Assembly (NCBI GenBank): GCA_031289625.1
Contig: JAITPB010000068.1
Location: 1 to 6,378 of the forward strand
Direction of reading: 5' to 3'
Origin: Clostridiales bacterium
GTDB taxonomy: Bacteria; Bacillota; Clostridia; Lachnospirales; WQUN01
Length of the DNA: 6,378 nt
The position numbers were made by a program, and so were the translations under genes. Positions within the stretch are counted from its first letter, which is position 1. Each line of letters starts with the position of its first letter. Below the pieces are notes generated by a model that was not told where the DNA came from, searched no databases, and saw nothing but the letters and a program-made list of their open reading frames with translations. Shown one piece after another: positions 1-5,394 of this stretch.

Positions 1-488
1 CTGACCTGCCCGGCGGATTTGATTTCCTGAATGACCGCGCCGTAATCCGCTGGATCTACAACGGCTGTTACCCAGCGGTAATTTTTGGCGGCGGCGCGGA
101 GCATCGTAGGTCCGCCGATGTCGATATTTTCCACGGCAAGCGCCAACGCCGCGCTGGGGTCACGGACGACCTGCTGAAAAGGATATAGATTAACCGCCAC
201 GAGATCGATAGGCGCGATGTCTAACTCCGCGATCTGTTGCATATGCTGCCCGTTGTCTCGCATGGCCAGCAGGCCCCCATGTATTTTGGGGTGCAAAGTT
301 TTCAGGCGTCCGTCCAGACATTCGGGAAAACCCGTGACGCTGGAAACGTTGACGGCGCGGACGCCCGCGTCTTTCAAAAGCTTGTAGGTGCCGCCCGTGG
401 AAATAATTTCATAGCCCAAGGCTTCCAATTCGATTGCGAAGGCGGCGGTGCCGGTTTTATCATATACGCTGATAATCGCTCTTTTCAT
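1..488 (-). CDS. purH: Bifunctional IMP cyclohydrolase / AICAR formyltransferase, N-terminal part (runs off left edge)
   Basis: PurH carries out the last two steps of purine synthesis in the cytoplasm: formylation of AICAR and closure of FAICAR to IMP. Only 162 codons are visible, all within the N-terminal IMP cyclohydrolase (MGS-like) domain; the C-terminal formyltransferase domain lies outside the window. Family motifs are intact: the start MKRAIISVYDKTG, STGGTYKLL at residues 30-38, VTGFPECLDGRLKTLHPKIHGG at about 51-72, VNLYPF at 99-104, ENIDIGGPTMLRAAAKN at 120-136. The start is the ATG at 488, overlapping the pyrE stop as ATGA, with GAGGT at 495-499 as ribosome binding site. That arrangement implies translational coupling to pyrE and no promoter of its own. 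I see no frameshift or unusual residue in the visible part. The identification is very secure. Confidence 0.96.
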   Translation of the reverse strand, partial: MKRAIISVYDKTGTAAFAIELEALGYEIISTGGTYKLLKDAGVRAVNVSSVTGFPECLDGRLKTLHPKIHGGLLAMRDNGQHMQQIAELDIAPIDLVAVNLYPFQQVVRDPSAALALAVENIDIGGPTMLRAAAKNYRWVTAVVDPADYGAVIQEIKSAGQV

Positions 489-1087
489 GCTTTTACCTCA
501 CTTGCCTGGGGGATTATTCTGCCGCCTGGTTTGACGAGCGGTATCGCGTTTTCTTTGCACAAAGGGCAGACGTCCGCCTCCCAGCTTTTTACGTCGGCAG
601 TATACGCGGCGCGCAGTTTAACGCCGAAATCAATGGTTCCCATACTTCTGTCCGCCAAAACCGCGACGCCTGCCGCAACGCCGCCCCTCTCCCGGATCAA
701 ATTGAGCGTTTCAAACACGGTGCCGCCTGTGGTAATGACGTTCTCCGCCACGAGCACCCTTTCGCCGCGCTCAATGATAAATCCCCTGCGGAGCGTCATA
801 ACGCCGTTTTCGCGCTCGGTAAAAAGACTGCGGGCATTTAAGCGGCGCGCTATTTCATAAGCGAGAATGATGCCGGCGATGGCAGGGCCGGCCACCACGT
901 CAATCCCGTCGCACGCGAACTCTTCGGCCAGGCTTTGGGCAAGCTCCTCCGTGTAACGCGGATATTGGAGAATATGCGCGGTTTGCATGTACTGGCCGCT
1001 GTGCCGGCCAGAGGTCAAAAGAAAATGGCCTTCCAGCAGCGCGCCTGTTTCCGAAAATATTTCTTCCACTCTGTCTCTTGACAGCAT
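485..1087 (-). CDS. pyrE: Orotate phosphoribosyltransferase
   Basis: This enzyme joins orotate and PRPP to give OMP, the fifth step of pyrimidine synthesis. The 200-residue protein is full length and resembles the OPRT type with a CPLC C-terminus, the Thermus-like subfamily as I remember it. Visible motifs are LTSGRHSGQY at 24-33, VAGPAIAGIILAYEIA at 65-80, the catalytic loop TERENGVMTLRRGF at 90-103, and the PRPP-binding loop VLVAENVITTGG at 111-122. CPLCKE at 174-179 precedes IPLVKPGGR. The PRPP loop usually reads ED; here it is E115-N116, so the second acidic residue is amidated. The ATG at 1087 is preceded by AAAGGA at 1095-1100, 7-nt spacing. It is first in a pyrE-purH transcription unit with a consensus-like promoter and a leader of only about 25 nt, too short for a PyrR-type attenuator. 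Confidence 0.95.
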   Translation of the reverse strand: MLSRDRVEEIFSETGALLEGHFLLTSGRHSGQYMQTAHILQYPRYTEELAQSLAEEFACDGIDVVAGPAIAGIILAYEIARRLNARSLFTERENGVMTLRRGFIIERGERVLVAENVITTGGTVFETLNLIRERGGVAAGVAVLADRSMGTIDFGVKLRAAYTADVKSWEADVCPLCKENAIPLVKPGGRIIPQASEVKA

Positions 1088-1119
1088 AAAATCATCCTTT
1101 GTCCATCTTCCTAAAAACC

Positions 1120-1148
1120 ATTATAATAGACAATGGAAGCAAAATCAA
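1120..1148 (-). promoter_or_regulatory. Sigma-A-type promoter of pyrE-purH
   Basis: Read on the minus strand, TTGATT (1143-1148) and a perfect TATAAT (1120-1125) are separated by exactly 17 nt. The predicted start of transcription is near 1113, about 25 nt before the pyrE ATG. No terminator or antiterminator hairpin fits in this leader, so control would have to act at initiation or elsewhere. Confidence 0.8.
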
Positions 1149-1177
1149 TGCGAAGAAGCCCCTTTTTCATATTCTCA

Positions 1178-1206
1178 TTGTTTTGGACAGCGGGATATGG
1201 TATAAT
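1178..1206 (+). promoter_or_regulatory. Extended -10 promoter of the small lipoprotein gene
   Basis: TATAAT at 1201-1206 is preceded by TGG, giving the extended -10 form TGnTATAAT. A weak -35 box, TTGTTT at 1178-1183, lies 17 nt upstream. The transcript would start near 1213, about 43 nt before the ATG at 1256. The promoter is back to back with the pyrE promoter; the two -35 boxes are only 29 bp apart. Confidence 0.7.
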
Positions 1207-1238
1207 ATTACATTAATTACAAAAAATAAATTTTACCA

Positions 1239-1258
1239 AAGGAGAAGTGAAAATCATG
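1239..1258 (+). promoter_or_regulatory. Ribosome binding site that fixes the lipoprotein start at ATG 1256
   Basis: AAGGAG at 1239-1244 lies 11 nt before ATG 1256 but only 2 nt before an in-frame GTG at 1247. The GTG is too close to the Shine-Dalgarno sequence to be used, so translation should start at 1256 with MKKIA, a normal lipoprotein signal start. Confidence 0.75.
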
Positions 1259-1792
1259 AAAAAAATTGCCTTAACGACTCTTTGCCTTGCGCTGTTGTTT
1301 GCCTCGGTTTCCTGCGGCAAAACGGCTCAGCCGAGCGATTCTCCGCCCGCGGAACCTGCAGAACAACAAGCAGATGCTCCGCCGGCCGAGCCAGAGCCAG
1401 TTGAAAATATTGAGGGCGGCGGTGAAAATTTAAATGAAGGTTCGGATGTAGGCGCGGATTTGGGTGCAGAGGGACAAACGGACCCAGGCGCCATAGATAT
1501 TCCCGGCATGAGCAGCGAGCGGAATGAAGCGCTGCTGTCCGCGTTCACGCCGGAAAACGCCGAAATCATTGCGGATATTCCAGGCTCCGTCGTCATGCAA
1601 AGCCAACAGCCATTGTCTGATTTGATTACTTTTTATCGGACGGCACTTGGTGATGCGGGCGCATCGCAAACCTTTCTGGATGAAACGCGGGAAGGCTTCT
1701 GGACATACGCCGGAACCTATGAATCCGGTAAGACGCTCGTCGTAGACTTGCGGGACGACGCAGGGAACGTCAATATTATGATAACCTATTAG
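1256..1792 (+). CDS. Small lipoprotein of unknown function with acidic linker and C-terminal domain
   Basis: The 178-residue product starts with a lipoprotein signal peptide: two lysines, a hydrophobic stretch at residues 4-18, and the lipobox-like ASVSC with Cys20 as the lipidation site. Serine at -3 is less common than leucine but fits the broad lipobox pattern. Residues 21-85 form a Pro/Ala/Glu/Gly-rich linker that is probably disordered and strongly acidic. Residues 86-178 look like a small folded domain: helical regions around NEALLSAF and LSDLITFYRTAL, then strands WTYAGTYESG, TLVVDLRD and VNIMITY up to the C-terminus. I do not recognise the domain with certainty. The protein is likely anchored outside the membrane with the linker spacing its domain from the surface. 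It is transcribed alone, from the promoter at 1178-1206 to the terminator at 1823-1872. The function is unknown; a sensor or envelope accessory role is only a guess. Confidence 0.85.
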   Translation: MKKIALTTLCLALLFASVSCGKTAQPSDSPPAEPAEQQADAPPAEPEPVENIEGGGENLNEGSDVGADLGAEGQTDPGAIDIPGMSSERNEALLSAFTPENAEIIADIPGSVVMQSQQPLSDLITFYRTALGDAGASQTFLDETREGFWTYAGTYESGKTLVVDLRDDAGNVNIMITY

Positions 1793-1821
1793 AAGTTTCG
1801 AAAAAAGAAGTTTCGGAAAAA
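1791..1821 (+). repeat. Short tandem duplication after the lipoprotein stop
   Basis: AGAAGTTTCGAAAAA (1791-1805) is followed directly by AGAAGTTTCGGAAAAA (1806-1821), two near-identical copies of 15 and 16 nt. The first copy includes the last two bases of the stop codon. It looks like a slippage duplication and has no evident function. Confidence 0.7.
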
Positions 1822-1822
1822 T

Positions 1823-1872
1823 AAAAGGGACTGCTGCAAAACCCAAAAATGGGTTGGGCAACAGCCCTTTTT
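1823..1872 (+). terminator. Rho-independent terminator of the lipoprotein gene
   Basis: AAAAGGG (1823-1829) pairs with CCCTTTT (1865-1871), extended inward by CTG and TGC pairing with GCA and CAG, with one bulged A and one C-A mismatch. A second perfect hairpin, AACCCA / TGGGTT around an AAAA loop, sits at the tip (1840-1855). A run of five T follows at 1868-1872. The A-tract on the left flank would also let it work on the minus strand. Confidence 0.8.
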
Positions 1873-2024
1873 CGTTTTCACGTTATCAACCCGCTTGTTC
1901 GCATTTTGGAACGGGCAGCAACACGATTCAAAAAATGTTCAGGCGCTGTTTCCACAACCGTCATAAAACAGTCACACGCGAGGGCTAAACTCTATGTATA
2001 GACAAATGCAGGGAGTGAAAAGAA

Positions 2025-2783
2025 ATGGCCATCGAAATTTTTAACCGATATGAAAAAAAGTACCGCCTGGATGAGCTGACGTTTACGCGGCTTCAAAAAA
2101 GACTGTCCGACGAGATGGATCTGGATGAATACAGCAAAAAAAATGGCGTCTATCCCATTGCTAGCCTTTACTACGATACGTGGGACAGCCAATTTATCCG
2201 CGCGTCTCTGATGAAACCGGTTTATAAAGAAAAACTCCGCCTGCGCGCTTATGGAACACCCAACGCGGAGTCGAAAGTGTATATAGAGATTAAAAAGAAA
2301 GTAAAAGGCATTGTCAATAAGCGGCGCAGCGCTTTAAAACTTTCGGAAGCCTATGCATTTTTGAGTGGCGGCGGTTTGCCGGAACGCCGGCCAACGATGA
2401 ATTGGCAGGTCCTGAACGAGGTCGCGTATATGCTGGAGCAAAACAGCCTGAAACCTGCGGTGTACTTATATTATGAACGGCGCGCCTTTTTTGGGACTGG
2501 AAACACAGACTTGCGCGTTTCGTTTGATACGAACATCCGCGCCCGGCGTGTTCAGTTGCGGCTCGAACAAGGAACCTATGGGGAACAGCTTTTGGAGGAA
2601 GGCCAATGGCTGATGGAAATCAAATCCGCGCGCAGTATGCCGCTATGGCTCTGCCGTCTGCTCTCCGAATATAAGATTTATCCCAGCGGTTTTTCAAAAT
2701 ATGGAACGGAATATACACGGACGCTGGATTGGTCGCGGAACTTCGCCGCCGCACATGCGGATCGGAGGGCTATATATGTTTGA
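2025..2783 (+). CDS. VTC-domain (polyphosphate polymerase-like) triphosphate tunnel protein
   Basis: This 252-residue protein is a cytoplasmic member of the VTC family (triphosphate tunnel metalloenzyme superfamily). Its eukaryotic relative Vtc4 builds polyphosphate from ATP. The residues that line the tunnel can be followed in order: R8, E10 and K12 in NRYEKKYRL, R72 and R74 in KLRLRAYG, E88 and K90 in YIEIKKK, K99-R101, R152 in YYERRAFF, R164 and D168 in RVSFDTNIR, E198 and K200 in LMEIK, and S224-K225 in FSKYG. The set appears complete, so activity is plausible. There is no SPX domain and no membrane segment, unlike yeast Vtc4. The ATG is preceded by GGAG at 2012-2015. The gene ends inside the next one (8-bp overlap), so it is coupled to the DUF4956 membrane protein. 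Polymerase activity is inferred from family; a phosphatase or other triphosphate role is possible. Confidence 0.9.
   Translation: MAIEIFNRYEKKYRLDELTFTRLQKRLSDEMDLDEYSKKNGVYPIASLYYDTWDSQFIRASLMKPVYKEKLRLRAYGTPNAESKVYIEIKKKVKGIVNKRRSALKLSEAYAFLSGGGLPERRPTMNWQVLNEVAYMLEQNSLKPAVYLYYERRAFFGTGNTDLRVSFDTNIRARRVQLRLEQGTYGEQLLEEGQWLMEIKSARSMPLWLCRLLSEYKIYPSGFSKYGTEYTRTLDWSRNFAAAHADRRAIYV
2764..2778 (+). promoter_or_regulatory. Ribosome binding site fixing the DUF4956 gene start at ATG 2776
   Basis: GGAGG at 2764-2768 lies 7 nt before ATG 2776. An upstream in-frame ATG at 2701 would add 25 polar residues unlike the family and has no such site. The site lies inside the end of the VTC-domain gene, as expected for coupled translation. 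Confidence 0.85.
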
Positions 2784-3471
2784 GTCCATCTTTTCCAGCG
2801 CTGCGGGGGAAATGCCCATTACGCTGACCGGGCTGCTCGCCGCTCTGGGGACGTCTTTCGTACTCGGTCTGCTGATCAGTTTTGTCTACGCGAAAACGCA
2901 AAAGGCCAGGCGCCCTTCACAAAGTTTTGTGCTAACGCTCGTTTTGCTGCCCGCTGTTATCACGGTTATCATTTTGCTGGTCGGCAACAATGTGGCGCGC
3001 GCCTTTTCTCTGGCCGGCGCGTTTTCCATCATCCGCTTTAGAAGCGCGCCCGGAGATCCGAAAGACATCACGTATGTGTTGTTTTCCATGGCGGTGGGGC
3101 TCGCGGCGGGCATGGGATTTTTGCTTTACGCGGGCATTGTGGGCCTTATGCTCTGCGCGGCCATAGCCCTGCTGGAAGCCTGCGGGTACGGCCAATCCAA
3201 AATAGTGGGAAAAATTTTGAAAATCACTGTCCCGGAGGACTTGAATTTCGGAAACGCGTTTGATTCTGTGCTGGAAAAATACACGCTGTGTTCCGTCTTA
3301 AAAAGAATCAAAACCGCCGATTTGGGAAGCGTCTATCAATTGGATTACGTTGTTGTGACCAAAAACGGCGTGGACGAAAAAGAGTTTATTGATGAATTGC
3401 GTCTGCGGAATGGAAATATGAATATTGCGCTTATACTGGATGCCCCGGCGGCGTCCGGCGCGGAATTTTGA
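2776..3471 (+). CDS. DUF4956 multi-pass membrane protein
   Basis: The 231-residue protein belongs to the DUF4956 family, which is often encoded beside VTC-domain proteins. Residues 17-39 and 51-69 are clear membrane segments. They are followed by the family signature ARAFSLAGAFSIIRFRSAPGDPKDI at 74-98 and a long hydrophobic region at 99-135 that holds two more segments. Residues 145-231 form a soluble domain with alternating strands and helices (ILKITVPE, FDSVLEKY, QLDYVVVTK, EFIDELRLRNGNMNIALIL) that resembles a small ferredoxin-like or ACT-like fold and probably faces the cytoplasm. The charged signature IIRFRSAPGDPKD between membrane segments is the likeliest functional site. Its position between a cytosolic VTC enzyme and an exported lipoprotein suggests an anchor or conduit; transport of polyphosphate is a hypothesis. 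No function is proven for the family to my knowledge. Confidence 0.88.
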   Translation: MFESIFSSAAGEMPITLTGLLAALGTSFVLGLLISFVYAKTQKARRPSQSFVLTLVLLPAVITVIILLVGNNVARAFSLAGAFSIIRFRSAPGDPKDITYVLFSMAVGLAAGMGFLLYAGIVGLMLCAAIALLEACGYGQSKIVGKILKITVPEDLNFGNAFDSVLEKYTLCSVLKRIKTADLGSVYQLDYVVVTKNGVDEKEFIDELRLRNGNMNIALILDAPAASGAEF

Positions 3472-3486
3472 AGGGAGATTTTCAAT

Positions 3487-5319
3487 ATGAAAAAACAATG
3501 GGCTGTAAAAATTTCTATCATGACGCTTGTATCGGCGTTGGCGTTTTCCGCCTTGCCGGGCTGCGCCGCCGAAGCGAAAGCGGCGGAACCCGTCGCCGTG
3601 GCTGAGGTTCACGCATCCGAGGTCAAAAAAGAAGATACAGACAGCGCCTGGAATCCAGATTCATCCACGAAAATAGTCCTAAATGGGTCTTCCGCCTCCG
3701 TAAGCGGCGTGGGCGCGGCGGTGAAGGGCGGCGTTATCACCATCAGCAAGGCGGGAACTTATGTGGTCAGCGGCAAGCTGACGAACGGGCAGATTGCTGT
3801 GGCGGCAGCCGCGACCGATACCGTGCGGCTGGTTTTAAACGGCGCGGAAATAACCAATCTTATGGGCGCGCCCATTTATGCTTCTCAAAGTGATAAACTG
3901 ATTCTGACGCTTGCGGAGGGAACCAAAAATATTGTGACGGACGGCGGCAAAAGTTTTGCCTACGCGAACAAAACAGAAGAAGAACCGGACGCGGCTGTGT
4001 TCAGCAAAAATGATCTGTCCATCAATGGTTTGGGAACCTTGACTGTAAACGCCGGATTTAACAACGGCATTGGGACGAAAGATGATTTGACCGTTGCTGG
4101 AGGAAATTTGATTATCAACGCGGCGAACCACGCCTTGCGGGGCAAAGATTCCGTAACGGTTCTGGGAGGGAGCGTCCAAATTCAAGCGGGCAATGACGGC
4201 ATACAGACAAGTAACGATACAGAGGCGGAAAAAGGCTGGATGTCCATTGACGGCGGCACTTTTAACATCACGGCCGCGCATGACGGCATATCGGCTGAAA
4301 CCAGCCTGAACATGACTGGCGGTACTTTTACGATTACCGCGGGAGGCGGCGCGGCAAAAGTGCAGACTGCGGCGGCTTCATCCAGTAGTACGGATTCCGA
4401 TAGTTTTAAGGGCCTCAAAGCGGGAACCAACCTGGCTGTCTCGGCAGGAACATTTACCATCAACAGCGCAGACGACGCCGTGCACGCCAACGGAAACATC
4501 GCGGTCAGCGGCGGTAAATTTACGATCTCCACAGGCGACGACGGGCTGCACGCCGATGGAAATTTGACCGTCAGCGGCGGTGAAATCACGGTCAAAGAAT
4601 CGTATGAGGGGCTGGAAGGCGGCAATATTTATATCACCGGCGGGACTGTCAGCGTCACGGCGTCAGACGACGGAATCAACGCGGCGGGCGGAAACGACGG
4701 CAGCGGATTCGGCGGGGCCTTTGGCGGTGGCAAATTTGCCTCGGGCGTTTCCGGCGGCGCTTATACCATCAACATCAGCGGCGGCAGCGTTAAAGTGATC
4801 GCGGTCGCCGACGGGCTGGACTCTAACGGCGCGGTCAATATCAGCGGAGGGACTGTCGTCACTCAATCCATCGCCACCAGGGATGGTGACGCGCTGGACG
4901 CGGACGGCGCGGTCACTTTTACCGGCGGCACGGTTATCTATGGTGGCACGTTAAGTACGGGCATCAATCCAGCGGGAAATTCTACGCAAAGTTATGTATA
5001 CGCAGCCGCGAATATGACTGCGGGCAGTACCATCAGCGTTAAAAAAGACGGCAAAACGCTGATTACTGTTAAGACGGACGCGGCGCTGAAATATCTTGCC
5101 CTCTCCTCGCCGGACATCAAGAGCGGGCAAAGCTATGAAATTTATAATGGCACGGCTCTGATCGCCACAGCGGCGGCGGGGACAGGCGGAAGCGGTGGCA
5201 TGAACGGAGGCGGCATGAAGGGAGGCGGCGGCGGCACGAATGCTCCTGCCGTGAAGGGAGGCGGCGGCACGAATGCTCCTGCCGTGAATGGCGGCGCAAG
5301 GCCCGGCCGGAATTTATAA
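3487..5319 (+). CDS. Secreted beta-helix lipoprotein, Cthe_2159-like carbohydrate-binding
   Basis: This 610-residue protein has a lipoprotein signal peptide with lipobox LPGC (Cys26) and should be anchored on the outer face of the membrane. After a spacer, residues 62-150 form a beta-rich N-terminal part (IVLNGSSASVSGVG, GTYVVSGKL, VRLVLNGAEI). Residues 193-490 hold repeated coils of about 21 residues, pattern DDG-hydrophobic-x-A-x-G-x-hydrophobic-x-V-S-G-G-x-hydrophobic-T-I, typical of a right-handed parallel beta-helix of the Cthe_2159 type, whose prototype binds cellulose and pectin-like polymers. Two loops break the coils: Ser-rich at 289-308 and Gly-rich at 401-422. Residues 503-562 form a closing beta domain. 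A Gly-rich tail (565-610) carries two TNAPAV copies. GGGAG at 3473-3477 serves ATG 3487, 15 nt after the DUF4956 stop. No catalytic residues of a lyase are evident; binding is the best guess. Confidence 0.87.
   Translation: MKKQWAVKISIMTLVSALAFSALPGCAAEAKAAEPVAVAEVHASEVKKEDTDSAWNPDSSTKIVLNGSSASVSGVGAAVKGGVITISKAGTYVVSGKLTNGQIAVAAAATDTVRLVLNGAEITNLMGAPIYASQSDKLILTLAEGTKNIVTDGGKSFAYANKTEEEPDAAVFSKNDLSINGLGTLTVNAGFNNGIGTKDDLTVAGGNLIINAANHALRGKDSVTVLGGSVQIQAGNDGIQTSNDTEAEKGWMSIDGGTFNITAAHDGISAETSLNMTGGTFTITAGGGAAKVQTAAASSSSTDSDSFKGLKAGTNLAVSAGTFTINSADDAVHANGNIAVSGGKFTISTGDDGLHADGNLTVSGGEITVKESYEGLEGGNIYITGGTVSVTASDDGINAAGGNDGSGFGGAFGGGKFASGVSGGAYTINISGGSVKVIAVADGLDSNGAVNISGGTVVTQSIATRDGDALDADGAVTFTGGTVIYGGTLSTGINPAGNSTQSYVYAAANMTAGSTISVKKDGKTLITVKTDAALKYLALSSPDIKSGQSYEIYNGTALIATAAAGTGGSGGMNGGGMKGGGGGTNAPAVKGGGGTNAPAVNGGARPGRNL
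4063..4926 (+). repeat. Coding region for degenerate ~21-residue beta-helix coils
   Basis: Within the beta-helix lipoprotein the coil motif recurs at residues 236-238 (NDG), 266-267 (DG), 329-331 (DDA), 351-353 (DDG), 373-375 (YEG), 394-396 (DDG), 441-443 (ADG) and 467-469 (GDA), each followed by a glycine-glycine turn and a strand. The DNA copies are diverged, so this is an old protein repeat rather than recent duplication. The aligned aspartates form a ladder along one edge of the helix and may bind calcium. Confidence 0.75.
5216..5284 (+). repeat. Tandem repeat encoding Gly-rich TNAPAV tail
   Basis: A 36-nt unit (5216-5251) is followed by a 33-nt unit (5252-5284) that is identical except for one missing GGC triplet, and by the start of a third copy. 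They encode KGGGGGTNAPAV and KGGGGTNAPAV. The near identity at DNA level points to recent duplication, so tail length may vary between strains. Confidence 0.85.
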
Positions 5320-5333
5320 AAGAATAAAAGAAT

Positions 5334-5387
5334 AAAAATAACCCTTCGGGGATTGTGCTACGGCACAGTCACCGGGGGTTATTTTTT
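5334..5387. terminator. Bidirectional terminator between the beta-helix gene and mscS
   Basis: AAAAATAACCC (5334-5343 and next base) pairs with GGGTTATTTTTT (5376-5387). Inside, GGGGA pairs imperfectly with TCACC, and TGTGC pairs with GCACA around a TACG loop. T-runs follow on the plus strand and A-runs precede on the left, so it can end transcription from both sides. It closes the three-gene operon and, 8 bp beyond the mscS stop, the converging mscS transcript. Confidence 0.9.
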
Positions 5388-5394
5388 AATGTGG

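Noticed and set aside
237..860. Plus-strand open frame of 207 codons
   Set aside because: It lies antisense to purH and pyrE, both of which have secure family motifs. It has no ribosome binding site and no recognisable protein features.
1430..1861. Minus-strand open frame of 143 codons
   Set aside because: It is antisense to the lipoprotein gene and reads through the terminator hairpin at 1823-1872, with no plausible start region.
1892..1917. Imperfect inverted repeat CCCGCTTGTTC / GAACGGG as an operator
   Set aside because: It needs a four-base bulge to pair and only seven pairs form, which is within chance for an intergenic region.
1962..1971. CATAAAACAG as a sporulation sigma-factor -10 box
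   Set aside because: It has some likeness to sigma-E/K -10 boxes, but no matching -35 element is at the right distance, so it is not called.
3298..3612. Minus-strand open frame of 104 codons, and others at 3835-4281 and 4182-4625
   Set aside because: They are shadows of the DUF4956 and beta-helix genes on the other strand. The composition reflects the repeats of the sense gene.
4063..4926. Repeats as a CRISPR or mobile-element array
   Set aside because: The repeats are in frame, diverged at the DNA level and encode beta-helix coils of one protein, with no spacers or flanking repeats.
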